64,000 nucleotides of DNA from Lichtheimia corymbifera B2541 (lineage: Eukaryota > Mucoromycota > Mucoromycetes > Mucorales > Lichtheimiaceae): the NCBI GenBank assembly GCA_000697475.1, contig JNEU01000725.1:62001-126000 (forward strand), read 5' to 3'. This document shows, one piece after another, positions 36,701 to 48,211 of this stretch. The notes beneath the pieces were generated by a model, which saw nothing but the letters and a program-made list of their open reading frames with translations, did no database searches and was not told the origin of the DNA. The position numbers and the translations under genes were made by a program. The first letter of the stretch is position 1. Each line of letters opens with the position of its first letter.

Positions 36701-37625
36701 TCGTCTAATTTAACATTTCCAAGTCACCCACCACCACCACCATACACCACATGTACTTTTTAACCAAAAGCTTTCCATCATTCCATGATAAAAAGTCCCA
36801 CATTTAATGAAAAAAGGAAGACAGTATTTCTATTATCCATATTTGTGGCATTTAAAGTGAAGTAAGACGCATTCATTTCAGGTATCACCACGATATCGTC
36901 AGCATCGGCTGTCTCCGATGATTACGGTTGCGTAATGTAACATTGCAACAACGGCGGTTGATATGGCTACCATATAACGTCAATGTCTCCATGGATACGC
37001 GTGGTAAAGGAAGATTTGAGCTATGAACAATTGAATGCGCAACCAGCACATTGCTTCATCAAAATGTACCATGCATTAATGCTGCGCCACCCCATCCGGT
37101 TTTCGTGAAAATCGATGATGGTGTTCGGAGAGAGAGCGAGAGAGCATCATCATCCTTTGCAGTGTCGACGTCTTTCCTCCAAGGTAACGTATACAATTCA
37201 CTTCATCAATCACAGCAGCCCTTTTTTTCCATTTTGACTTTTATATATGTAATATGAAAACAACAATGACGGGATAGGGCAACATGAACAACGTTCAGAG
37301 TGGGGTGTTTTGCACGCTATATATATACACAAGTGTGGGTTTGACTAGTTGAATGACAGTTGTTCCAGAATGGTCAAGGGTGAAGGAAAGAAGGAAGGGG
37401 GGCTCATCAATGTGGGGGATGGCGGAAATGGAGAACAGGAGAGATGAGAGAGCGAGAGAGAGAGGAAGCCTTTAAGTAATAGTTGTGTGTGCCTTTTGGT
37501 TGATGCTCCGTTAGGTGCTTTTTCCACTTTCTTTCACTCACTCTTCCTCTTTACCCGCTATTTGTTCATATCTAACATAGTACTCACTCTCTTTTTTTTA
37601 TACCAAAGTCGTTACAGCCTTTCAG
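36701..37625. other. Intergenic region upstream of RHO1
   Basis: CAC-repeat after the PEX3 stop, a TATATATATAC element near 37318-37328, GA repeats near 37446-37464 and a long pyrimidine tract (about 37510-37600) typical of strong fungal promoters. No gene. Confidence 0.5.
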
Positions 37626-37709
37626 GTAAAATGTCACTCATGACTCTTGCACGCCGGGCTTGTTTCATCTGGTTACTCATGCAACCACTCTGCTCTTATG
37701 TGTCTTAGA
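37626..37709 (+). other. Probable intron in the RHO1 5' untranslated region
   Basis: A GTAAAATG donor follows TTTCAG at about 37626 and a TCTTAG acceptor ends one base before the RHO1 ATG. The enclosed 25-codon frame (starting at an ATG at 37631) ends at the same TAG and is not in frame with RHO1. Confidence 0.5.
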
Positions 37710-38548
37710 ATGTCCGAAATCAGAAGGAAGCTTGTCATTGTTGGCGATGGTGCCTGTGGCAAAACCTGTCTGTTGATCGTCTTCTCCAAGGGCACTTTCC
37801 CTGAGGTAAGTTGCGCGCTTTACATGCATGTCTTCGTTAAGCATAAAGTGTCTCAACTGTTGTATATCTAGTTTTATGTCCCCACCGTCTTTGAGAACTA
37901 CGTCGCTGATGTTGAGGTGGACGGCAAACATGTTGAGTTGGCTTTGTGGGACACTGCTGGTAAGTGGGATGCATGCATTGATTTATATGAAGAAGGGGGA
38001 TGGTTAGAATTCACCTTTATATCTATTCAGGCCAAGAGGATTATGATCGTCTTCGTCCCTTGTCTTATCCCGATTCTCATGTTATCTTGATTTGCTTTGC
38101 TGTTGATTCGCCTGATTCTTTGGAAAACGTCCAAGAAAAAGTATGCTGTTTTTACATCAAGGATCCCATATGATTTGAATACTGAACGTTTCCCTATAGT
38201 GGATCTCGGAAGTAGTCCATTTCTGCCAAGGCTTGCCCATCTTGCTTGTCGGATGTAAGAAGGATTTGCGAAATGATCCTGCGACAATTGAGGAGCTCAG
38301 AAAGAACTCCCAGCGCCCCGTCTCATTTGAAGAGGTAATACTTACTCATAATCACAATGCTGTAGCTTAATTGATTAACAATTATTTTGATATAGGGTGC
38401 TAGTGTGTCCCAACGTATCAATGCCTACAAATATCTCGAGTGCTCCGCAAAGAGTGGTGAAGGTGTTCGTGAAGTATTTGAGCATGCCACTAGAGCCGCT
38501 CTCATGGTTAACCGAAAGAAGAAATCCAAGCTTTGCATGGTTCTGTAG
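37710..38548 (+). CDS. RHO1: Rho-family small GTPase, Rho1/RhoA type
   Basis: Membrane switch controlling cell-wall glucan synthesis, the cell-integrity pathway and actin polarity in fungi. All GTPase motifs are present: P-loop GDGACGKT, effector loop [20 protein letters not shown], switch [21 protein letters not shown], base recognition VGCKKDL and [10 protein letters not shown]. The protein ends [11 protein letters not shown]: a polybasic stretch and a CAAX box with terminal Leu, predicting geranylgeranylation. Five exons; the start [14 protein letters not shown] at 37710 follows a probable 5' UTR intron. The sequence of switch I and the insert helix fit Rho1 rather than Cdc42 or Rac. Confidence 0.94.
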
Positions 38549-39721
38549 ACAGCTCGTCGTCTTGTAGTAGCTCGTTAACTCTCTCTTTCCCTTCACACCT
38601 AACCCCACCCCCTCCCAAACACTTTCACTCTCCTTTTGTGCCACTCTTAATTCTTCAGAATTCTTTTCTTACCACCTTTCGTCTTCTTTCATATTTCTAT
38701 TCTTTTTCCTTCGTGTCCACCCATCACCCCGGGATGTGTTGTTTTCTCGGTCACTCTCTCTCTTTTCTCTATTATCCTTTTGCATGATCATTGAAAGAGT
38801 TTGCTTTGGACACACCATCCATTGATTGTTGTTTCTTATTGATTGTGGGACAAATCATAATTATGCAATGTAGTAGGATGGGTTGGGAGTCATTAGAAAG
38901 GGATTGGGGGTGACAACATCTAATCTCAATGCGACCAGGCATGTGTTTTTTGTACATTCATCTTTTTATTCTGTAAACATTCTATCATATAAGCAATAGC
39001 TAAAGCAAGGAAAGAGTACCTGACAGAGAAAGATGCGTTAGCGATTATGCGTAAACAAAAACGACAAGGAATGCGTGTTTACATAGCCGTCAGGCTCATT
39101 AATTCAGTATTTTTTTTTGCTCACATACTGTGATTCGAGCAGAAGGTTATGCATCCTTCGGATATGCAAACACGCAATGAATATGGATATCACTCTTACC
39201 TTGTAGTAGTATATGAAAGAACCAGAGAAAGGATACACACAAATAAATTTTCGTCATGGTGAACATTTATACTAGCGCTTAGTGGCTTGGCAGCAGCAGC
39301 AGTGCGAAAGCGGGTTATCTGACTTTTATGTGACCACATATAGCTTTGCATCAACTTGACACAATCAACGCATAAATGAGCACTCTCGACAATGAAAACG
39401 CAAGATTCCTCTTATTTAATAATAATCACACCAAACTCAATGACCAATACAGCTCATGATGTGCCATGTTTATAAAGAATAAATGCAGATTGATTTCACA
39501 TCTTTCAACGTATAGTAGATATCTATTTACTCACAGCCTTACATCTATGGTATAGCCTATTGTGTGCTAGGTAAACTCTAGAGATCGGTAGCAGTAGGGA
39601 TGCAGGTACAATGGATACACTCTTTGGTGGTGGGGGAGGAGGGTGCGTTGGATGTTGGAAGACACTGATAATTCCCGTGCAGTATGTATCTCAGCCTCTC
39701 TCTTCACTTGTTCAACGCACT
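38549..39721. other. 1.2-kb intergenic region
   Basis: Pyrimidine-rich 3' region of RHO1, then AT-rich sequence up to the triphosphatase gene. A T9 run lies near 39110 and a CAG run near 39291. No supported gene. Confidence 0.5.
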
Positions 39722-40924
39722 ATGGATAATACCGAATCACGCAAACGACCTGCCTCGGAAATGAACGACAAGGATGAGAACAGCAACAAACGACCTCATA
39801 TACCCGAGAGACGTGAAACTACCATCTTTGGCATCAAACCCGTCGACGACATAGTACAATACGTGGCCGATTTCATAGCAACCCATTGCGATCAGGAGAA
39901 TGTCGAAGTCAGTGCCCACTCCTCATCCCCCATTCAACATGTGGCACTCTTGTGGATGTTGACTTTTTGCACTTTGCACAGATCGAAGGAAAGCTGGGCC
40001 TGCTGATAGACAAGCAAACTCGACGACGGATCAATATGAATGCAGTGACTGAGACAGGTAAGAGGATGTGGAGGATGCTGTCCATATACAATGATACTGA
40101 TGTTATGGTTGCCATAGTCATTGGTGGTGGACTGGAAGGCCGAGTACGATTTGAATCCAATATGCCATTAGCTCAGCACAAGCATTTCAATGAGATGCTC
40201 AATGCGCTTGTGACCAAGTCTAATGCACGTGGTTATCGGGGTGAGCGAATTCATTACAAGCACACATATGAAACGGATCGGTTCTATCATCCAAGCAACA
40301 ATGCAAGAACCAAATGGCGTGTTACTACAAATCAGCAAACAGGACAAGTAGGTATCAAATCGAACGCGATCCATGGTTATGGTTGCTCATAGTGAACGTT
40401 TGATAGCTTGTGGAAAACGGCATCATTGAAAAGATACGCGTGGCTGATCTCAACATTCATGCACCTACACAACCGCTGGACTATAGAATATCAATCAACC
40501 TCGAAATCCCACGTAAGTATAGGGAAGGTGGTAGCTTTCAACTACTCTGCTCACTGCCTCTCTCCACTTTCACAGGGCCCAAACCCACCGGCAATCCTGT
40601 CTTTGAACGAAACAAGGATCGTGTTTCTTATAAGCATGGAGGGATACATTTTGATCTTACGCAGGTCAAAGGTGCAGCGGTACGTGTGTTCACTTGGCAA
40701 TTGGGATACGTGACATGAAAATAACAAGTTGCATGTAATAGGACAAGGATCCAGATGTGCGTCACGAGCTTGAATTAGAGATTATGGACCCAGCACAGCT
40801 TGCAAGAGAAAGGTCGAAAATGGCCAGAGGAGAACCATCGCATTATTTGGATACCATTGAATCATTTGTAAACAACATACGCATTTTATCGAGGAAAGCA
40901 CTCAAGATTCCATATAATACATAA
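39722..40924 (+). CDS. CET1: mRNA 5'-triphosphatase (capping enzyme beta subunit)
   Basis: Removes the gamma phosphate of nascent mRNA in cap formation. Fungal enzymes are metal-dependent tunnel (TTM) enzymes unrelated to the animal form. The diagnostic motifs are visible: VEIEGKLGLL (E-x-E-x-K, created across an intron ending near 39980) and HELELEIMD (E-x-E-x-E) near the C-terminus. Core strands lie between them: KHFNEMLNALVTKS, HYKHTYETDRFY, LDYRISINLEIP, KDRVSYKHGGIHFDLTQV. The Arg- and Lys-rich N-terminus (ESRKRPASEMNDKDENSNKR) could be a guanylyltransferase-binding or nuclear segment. Start MDNTESRKR at 39722; an in-frame ATG at 39611 would add a Gly-rich leader and cannot be excluded. 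Five exons, stop 40922-40924. Confidence 0.9.
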
Positions 40925-41108
40925 GAATAAACCGCTACTATTATGTTTGGGTATTGGATTTATATCAACTTCGCATCCAGTGAAAGAGTGGGCTCTTGTC
41001 GAGATGGCAACCTTATCATGTTGCTATGATACTGGGTTCTCAGCGACATTTATGCAGTCAAATTTATTCCTTATGCTACCCGAATTTCATTTTGCTGTTT
41101 TCTAACTC

Positions 41109-42144
41109 ATGTACCGATCGTTGCATCGCATACCTCTGTTCAGGAGGCGACGTCCACTATCGACATTGGCTACAGCAGGGCTCATTGTGACAGGCGTACC
41201 TGCTGGCCTTTATCTTTACAAGGTGTGTACAACCGTGCTCATGGGACATGGAGTGGTTCATTTGTAACTCTTTTTTTTTTTTGCAGTGTCTAATGCTCGT
41301 GTTGTTTCAAAACAAGCTTATTTATTTGGGATATATACCACCTGGCTCGAGGCATGAACGCTTTACCTTTGATAAGACATTATCTGGGCTGGATATCAAG
41401 GAGGAGTCAGCATGGACAAGTGATAGGAAGCAGCTTCATGGGCTGACAGTCAAGAAACAAGATGCAAATGATCATCATCATCATGGACCTATCCTCCTCT
41501 ACTTGCAAGGCAATGCAGGCAACATGAACCATCGCTTACCCTTGTTCAAAACGATCCTAGCTGCTGTGCCATCACTGACAATCGTTGGTATTTGCTATCG
41601 AGGCTTTGGAAGCAGTAGCGGAAGTGCTACCGAGAAAGGATTACGGATCGACGCACGTAGCATGTTTCAACACGTTCAACGCAACCATGGAGGAGGATTG
41701 GATCGACCCATCTTTATATATGGACATAGCTTGGGTGGTGCCGTAGCCATTGATCTTGTCAGCCAATTGGAAAAGGAAGGCAAAGGAAACTTGGTCAAAG
41801 GACTGATTGTGGAGAACACTTATACAAGCATTCTTGATATGGTGCAAGCCATGTATCCACGTTACACGCCATACCCGCTTATTGCACGCTATTTCTTATG
41901 GAATCATTGGCCGAGTCTCCAACGCATCAAAGACATTCTTACTACCCCAGTGCTCTTTTTATCCTCCAGCAAAGATGAGATCGTCCCTTGTGAACATATG
42001 CAAGCCCTTTATAATGCTGCTAATCCCCAGAATCGCTCCATCACCCACTTTTCACGTTCCACACACATGGATATGTATACTCTTGAGACAAATCGGTTTC
42101 AGCATACGCTTGCCGAATTTATAAAGAGTTGCAATAATGGTTGA
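41109..42144 (+). CDS. Bem46/ABHD13-type alpha/beta hydrolase
   Basis: Serine hydrolase of the ABHD13/Bem46 group, usually ER or membrane anchored. Exon 1 (41109 to about 41221) encodes a basic start MYRSLHRIPLFRRRRPLSTL and a membrane helix (LATAGLIVTGVPAGLYLYK). Exon 2 carries the catalytic domain. It has an oxyanion-hole strand LLYLQGNAGNMNHR, the nucleophile elbow IYGHSLGGAVAIDL (Ser), an Asp in FLSSSKDEIVP and a His in FSRSTHMDMY. Family-specific phrases include GYRGFG-like CYRGFGSSSGSATEKGLRID and IVENTYTSILDM. Substrate unknown. Its stop is only 69 bases from the convergent ACSS3 stop, so the 3' UTRs must overlap. Confidence 0.9.
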
Positions 42145-42213
42145 TCAAAACGGATTGTTGTTGATGGTGGTGGTAGTAGTGTCTATAATTTGTATATATG
42201 TGTGTGGTGGTAT

Positions 42214-44500
42214 TTAGAGCTTGGCAGGTTGAGATCCCATCAATCCATTTTGTCGCAAAATCGCCTCGATTTCTGGCAAGACCGTCTCATCTTCAATGGT
42301 TGCAGGGACACGTACAGGTTTACCATCCACCATATCGCGAATACAACGACGTAATGTCTTTCCACTTCGCGTCTTGGGTAGACGTTGGACATAGATGGCT
42401 CGCTCAAAACAGGCAATGGCACCGAGATCTCGGCGAGTAGCAGCCACAAGATCCCGTGTAATCTTTTCCTTGTCAAAGTTTTGTCCCGGCTTAAGAACAA
42501 CAGCGGCAAGAGGTACATGTCCCTTTAGTTTGTCAGGTAGTGGCACTACGCAACATTCAACCACAGCTTCATGAGCATTGATAATTTGTTCAATGGATCC
42601 TACGTATCATTATAGTTAGATACTACTAGCCTCTTTTATATAACCCTCTTACCTGTCGATAAGCGATGTCCTGCTATATTGATAATATCGTCTGTTCTTG
42701 CCATGATATGCACAAAGCTATATTTTTTTTGGGGTTAGTGACATCCCATTTACATTGTGTGTAGTGATAGCATTACCCTTCTTCGTCAATGATGCCAGCA
42801 TCACCTGTATCAAAGTATCCTGGGAAACGTGTAAAATAACTCTTTTTGTATCCATCTCGATTTTTCCACAATGACGGAAATGCAGCAGGAGGCAAAGGAA
42901 GCCTGAGAACAATATCACCAAAATGATTAGGTGTATGAACTTCTTGATGTGTGTCTTCGTCAAGAATGCGAATGATGGATCCAGGGACTTGTTTTCCTGC
43001 TGCTCCCCATTTGATGGGCACGGATGTATTGCTGTTACGCGCTGCACCCACACAACTTGCTGTCACGGGTGATCCAAGCTCGGTTGTCCAATAGTGGTCA
43101 ACGACGTGTGCATGATGGAGCACTTGTTTGCACCAACGCAATGTTTCAGGATCACTGCGTTCGCCTGCAAGGAACAAAACATTGAGACTGCTAAGGTCGT
43201 AACGCTTTGAGCAAAGAGCATCTGGGTCTTCACGACGAATAGCACGCACAGCAGTGGGTGCGGTGAACATGGTTTTGACCTTGTAGTCGGATATAATGCG
43301 CCAGAAAGCACCAGCATCAGGCGTGTTGACTGGTTTGCCTTCATAAAACACTGAAGTGACACCTGCCATCATAGGCCCATAGATGGTGTAGCTGTGTGAC
43401 ACTGCCCATCCAATATCACTTGCTGTAAAAATGACATCGCCCTTACGTACATTGTAAATATATTCCATGGACCACCTTAATACCACAGCATGTCCACCAT
43501 TGGATCGCACAACTCCTTTGGGGACTCCCGTTGTGCCACTTGTGTATAATCTAAATTTGTTATAAGTATGTATGCATACTTCTCCTATCCCATCACCACT
43601 ACTACTACCACTTACGTATATAATGGATCCTCGCTATCCACCTCAACACATGCTTCAAAAGCACGACCTTCTTGACGTACACGCTTCATTTCAACATGGT
43701 AATCACGATCGCCTTTGTTGTAATCCATGTCGGCTTGTACCTTGCCAGGTCGCTGCAGTACCACCTTGATCGGCACTTTGTGTGTTGCCATTGCACAAGC
43801 GGCGTCCACGAGTGCTGCATAATATAAATATACAACCGAAATTAGCGTCCTTTTTTATCCACTGCTCTGGGTACATCAATGTCGCTTGCTTACGTTTATA
43901 GGGGATCACACGCGTTGGTTCAATACCACAGCTTGCTGTTACCAACACCTTGGGTTGTGCGTCTTGGATGCGTTTCGCTAACTCCTTTGGGGCAAATCCA
44001 CCTGCAATGCATGATGCATGGTTAATCACATGGTTTTGCTTATGAAAGAGAGAGAGAAAGAACTTTTTCTTACCAAACACCACGCTGTGCACCGCACCAA
44101 GACGAGCACATGCAAGCATGCAAAACGCAGCTTCGGGTACCATCGGCATATAAATCAACACCGTGTCACCTTTGCGTACCCCATAGTCATCGTGCAGCAA
44201 TCCAGCCAAGTGAACCACCTCATCACGTATATCACCAAAAGTGTATTGACGCTTTGTTCCAGATACAGGCGAATCATAAATCAGAGCCACTTGGTTTTGA
44301 TCTTGGCGGTCAACGCAGTTGTAACATGTATTGAGCGTGCCTCCTGGAAACCACACATAGGGATTATGCTCGTTATCAGCACCAACTCTTTTCTCCATCA
44401 CTGCGCGTGGTCGCTTGATCCATGTAATGTCGTCAGCAGCTTTGCCCCACATGGCAACATCAATCAATTTTTCTATAGGTTCTTCCATGGCTTGCTGCAT
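42214..44500 (-). CDS. ACSS3/PrpE-type acyl-CoA synthetase (propionate/acetate--CoA ligase)
   Basis: AMP-forming ligase activating short-chain acids. ANL-family motifs are present: RLYTSGTTGVPKGVVRSNGG (A3 phosphate loop), DHYWTTELGSPVTAS (A5), GYFDTGDAGIIDEEG (A7) and PKTRSGKTLRRCIRD (A10, catalytic Lys). Segments such as TCYNCVDRQDQNQVALIYDS, GWAVSHSYTIYGPMMAG, YEGKPVNTPDAGAFWRI and LFLAGERSDPETLRW fit the ACSS3/PrpE branch better than classical acetyl-CoA synthetase. The start MQQAMEEPIEKL at 44500 lies 77 bases downstream of a TATA box. An in-frame ATG further upstream would translate that promoter. Six or seven introns. Without a clear presequence, the compartment is uncertain. Confidence 0.88.
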
Positions 44501-44576
44501 ATTGAGAGGGGAGGTGTTGTGTGGTGTTGTTTGTGTGAAAAAGGATACTGTAAATAGGGAGTTCAAGACAGAGCGG

Positions 44577-44584
44577 TTTATATA
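44577..44584 (-). promoter_or_regulatory. TATA box of the ACSS3-type gene
   Basis: TATATAAA on the minus strand, 77 bases before the proposed ATG at 44500. This is good spacing for a TATA-directed transcript with a ~45-base leader. Confidence 0.6.
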
Positions 44585-44799
44585 TGAGGGTCCAAGCGGG
44601 GGGGGGGGTGTGTGGGAAGGGTAACGAGCCAAATTATAATAGTGTAGCATTTTGCGGGGTGGTCGTGGGAATGAAGAACAGCCTTTTTTATGCTGGTTCC
44701 TGCATATGCTTATTTAAGTATCCTCGCTTATTCAGCATGCCAAAATGATGGTTGCTTTGCTCTTTTTTTATTTTACGTAGGTCGTTCTTGTATATATTT

Positions 44800-46176
44800 T
44801 TACTTGGGAGGGCTAACAAAGGGTTTCAAAATGAGTATTAGTAAAGAACGAAAGAGGAGGAGGTGGCACATACGTGTGGATGTGCTGAGGATAAAATGAC
44901 ACTTACTTGTACACAATCTTTCTAGTCTTGATGGGGGACCATTTGAAGCGTTTCAACCAAAGCGACAACAAAGTAAGACCGGAGAGGATAATGGTTGCCT
45001 TCATACCCATCTTTTTACGTTCATCATGCTCAGGTTCAGCAGCCCAAGCCAAAAAGGTGGAAACATCCTTGGCCATCTGTGAGGTAGTGGCGGGTGTACC
45101 ATCTTCATATTCAACGACCTCGTCGAACAAGACACGAGCCATGGCAATAGCACCACCAGGGAAGTAAGGGTTGTAGTTCATGCCTTCACGGACTTCAACA
45201 CCACCAGGAGGATCCATATAACCCGTCAAAATCGAAAAGACATAATCCTATGATAATACCATCCATACATCAGCCATCTTGTTGTTGTTTCCATTTTCTT
45301 GTGGATGTATACTGTACCTCACCACCATGGCGAGCCTTTGTGATCAAAGAAAGATCTGGGGGCAAAGAACCAGCATTACCAGCACGAGCAGCTTCCTCGT
45401 TGGGATAAGGTCTGGGCATATAATCAGAAGGCTAATGGGCATATATGAGTATTGTCTTCATACATCCATTGTAGAGAGAGAGAGAGAGGGAGGGAGGGAG
45501 GGAGGATGCCTCTACCTTGCCAGGACGCATAAACATCTCGCCATTTTCATCAGGACCATCTTCATATTCAACTTCTTCAGCCATAGCCTTGACTTCTTCT
45601 TCAGTGTGAGAGACGCCAATCAAGTTTCTCCAAGCAATACGATCAAGGGAATGGCAAGCGGAGCACACTTCTCGATAAACTTGATAACCACGACGAATGC
45701 TGTCTCATGGGAGTTATTATCATTGGTGTTGGCTGGAATGAATGGATGTATACATACGATGCGTGATCATAGGTGCTCAAAGGACCATTGTGTGGCCAAG
45801 GATAGGATGGAGGATGAAGGCCTTCGTCGGCCATGTTGGCAGAGATATCGCTATCGACGTACATATACGCAAGACCAGTGGCACCTACAATACCAGCTGT
45901 GACAGCTGCAAACTGCTTTGGGTTCTGTGATAAACGATAGGTGTTGGTAACGCTGTATTCCTTTTGTTCGTATGGTGAATACACCTACTTGAGTGACAGC
46001 AGGCTTGGTGGAAGCAAAACGTGTCTAATATATTATATGCATGGTCATGGTCGCGATTGGGGAGTGAGTTGAGTTGTTGACAATGGTGGCGAAAAGGTGT
46101 ATTCATTTACCTGCACAACGGGCTTGACAGCCTGTTGAACAGAGCGTTTCGTTGCAGGCGCGATCCGAGACAACAT
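44800..46176 (-). CDS. CYT1: Cytochrome c1, complex III subunit
   Basis: Haem-carrying electron donor to cytochrome c in the inner membrane. The N-terminus [20 protein letters not shown] is a mitochondrial presequence, followed by a hydrophobic sorting segment ([17 protein letters not shown]). The haem motif is C-x2-C-H in [20 protein letters not shown]. Other family blocks are [38 protein letters not shown] and [13 protein letters not shown]-terminal anchor follows ([20 protein letters not shown]). The last exon is tiny: after KTRKIVY a GTAAGT intron (44813-44906, with a TTACTAAT branch site) joins to codons giving NPPK and stop 44800-44802. This matches the usual ...NPPK-type ending. Reading through instead would stop at 44903. 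About six introns. Confidence 0.95.
45470..45504. repeat. GAGA/GGGA simple repeat in a CYT1 intron
   Basis: AG dinucleotides followed by four GGGA units, in intronic sequence. Confidence 0.8.
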
Positions 46177-46488
46177 TGGGATAGAGTAGGGAGTGTGATA
46201 TAGAGTTGGCCTTGGAGTAAAAACAAGCGGACGGCGGGGCGGGTTTATCTTGACAAGGTCGTTCGTTGGCTGGGTTGACTTGTATTTTGACGACTGGTAA
46301 ACGCCCTCTACTACGCGTGACGTAAACGTAGCCATTGGTCAAATTCCATATATCCAGGAACATCCTCCTCCTCATCATCACCACACATTTGTATACAATA
46401 TACGTGCAACAATTGAAATTATATATAAAAAGGGAAATGGAATAAACTACATGTTTGGGCAAAGGGGAGGTGGGAATTGTCTCTACTA
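46177..46488. other. CYT1 upstream region
   Basis: About 310 bases between CYT1 (-) and the NUDE gene (-). AT-rich TTATATATAAAA at about 46421-46432. No gene. Confidence 0.5.
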
Positions 46489-47942
46489 CTACTCTGTACC
46501 ATCTTCACTCGATCGCATATATTCAGAAGGTCGTCGTGCTTTGATATTAGAGAATTGCATTGGACTACCGGATCGGATACTTGATGTTGGGGATGCAGGC
46601 TGACTACCAATACCAGAGTCGCGTGTATTACCAGAGGATGGGATCGTTGAGCTGTAAGAAGGTGGTGGATTCAATAATGGCGTTACCAAGGAACGACAGG
46701 ACTGCAATCTCGCTTCCAAACTCTGAAATCACATGCACATTGTTAATAACACTTTCTCTTGCATAATAATAAAATTCAAACTTACTCGAACACGGCTAAC
46801 CATATCTTGCACCATTTTGACAGGATTCGAATTGGTAGAAGCCAAGCCGTTCATATTGCCACCCACACTGGGTGTACGGGGTATACGAGTACGTCGATCA
46901 TATAAAGTGCTACCACGATCAGGGGTGGACGAGCGTGAAGTAGTCCCTCGTTGTTGTTGTTGCTGTTGAGCTTGCTGTTGCTGAGCTTGTTGTTCCAAAG
47001 TATTGCACCGTTTTTCAGAGGCGTGGAGTTTTCCTTCCAATTCATGGATGGTATCGCTTTGCTTGGAGCTCTTTTGACGTAGGACGGATAACTCATGGTT
47101 GACATCTATCGCATGCATTAGCCTGCTGCTTTGTTTTGGAGGATATCCACACATCCTACTTACCATTGAGTTCATCTTTGAAACGCTGTACTTGTTCAGT
47201 GAGTTGATCCTTGGCTGCGATCTCGTTCTCTATCAATCTAAATTAGTGATCATGATCCTCACATTGAGTAGGTATCTAACTCTTTACCCAAGATAACATT
47301 GCGCTCAATGGCCTTATTCAACTTGACTTCTAGATCCGAAAGCGATGATGAAGCCGCTCTAATATAAAAAAGAAAAGGGTCAGTACAGGAAAACATGTTG
47401 TTATCCCCTCTTAACTTTACCTCTCAGTACGTTCCAGATCATCGTTGTCTAACTCCAATTCTAAGATCTTCCTTCGAAACATCTCTTCTGTTGCCCTGAG
47501 GATATCAATCTCGCGCTGCATCTGCATCATGCTCATGTTTTGCTCATGCTTGGCTTGCGTATATTTGGACTAGAGAAGAGCGTCAGCATCATACACATAG
47601 AAACAATGAAGAGGTATGTCTTACCTTCCAGTCGTCGGCTTCATATTTGAAGTGTTCACAACGTGCCTTCAGGTCCTTGTACGCTTTTTCTGTTGTTTGA
47701 AGCTCCTTTTCCAGTTCTTCTTCCAATTCGCGTGATGACACTTGGAATTCGTCTAAGGCTGCACGAGTCTCTTGCAAAGTCGCCTCGAGATTTTCTGCGT
47801 GCGATCGATAGTATTCTAGTTCCTCTTGCTGAGAGTTGAATTGCCTATATAGAAATAGCACCCTATTAGTATGTTCCAAGGTTGGAATGAATAAAGCGAA
47901 TTACATGATGCGTGACGATGCAGAAGACAAGTCAACGGCCAT
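46489..47942 (-). CDS. NDE1: NUDE/NUDEL coiled-coil protein of the dynein pathway
   Basis: NudE proteins link LIS1 to cytoplasmic dynein and are needed for nuclear migration in hyphae. Exon 1 gives MAVDLSSASSRIM. It is followed by a continuous N-terminal coiled coil of about 170 residues over several exons: QFNSQQEELEYYRSHAENLE, ATLQETRAALDEFQVSSREL, KARCEHFKYEADDWKSKYTQ, IDILRATEEMFRRKILELEL and DNDDLERTER. QEELEYYRSHAENLE and LELDNDDLER are the conserved NudE blocks. The C-terminal half is disordered with a Gln-rich run (QQAQQQQAQ...) and Ser/Pro-rich patches, ending RRPSEYMRSSEDGTE. About seven introns. Confidence 0.88.
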
Positions 47943-48035
47943 TACAAAAGAAAAGGAAAAAAAAAAGAGAGGGGAAGAGAGAGCAAGTACAAGTGTATGC
48001 CACTTTCGTCAGTCGTGAATTCAAAGCGGGGCTTT

Positions 48036-48043
48036 CTTTATAT
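48036..48043 (-). promoter_or_regulatory. TATA-like element upstream of the NUDE gene
   Basis: ATATAAAG on the minus strand, 94 bases before the NUDE ATG. Confidence 0.45.
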
Positions 48044-48211
48044 CCCATCGTGAATGGTGGTACACACATACATACAAACAGAATTTCATCCGACAAAGAT
48101 GGTTGTGTCATTGTTCAGTAAGAAAAAAGAAGAATGCAATGTACAATAATAAAACAGAGGTGCGGGAGACAGGGTCGCTATAATTGGGGATCTATATTGG
48201 TTTGCGATCAC

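Noticed and set aside
44501..44650. Longer N-terminus for the ACSS3-type ligase from an upstream in-frame ATG
   Set aside because: It would translate across the TATA box and a pyrimidine-rich leader.
45279..45902. 207-codon plus-strand frame
   Set aside because: Antisense to CYT1 exons and introns; CYT1 is clearly coding.
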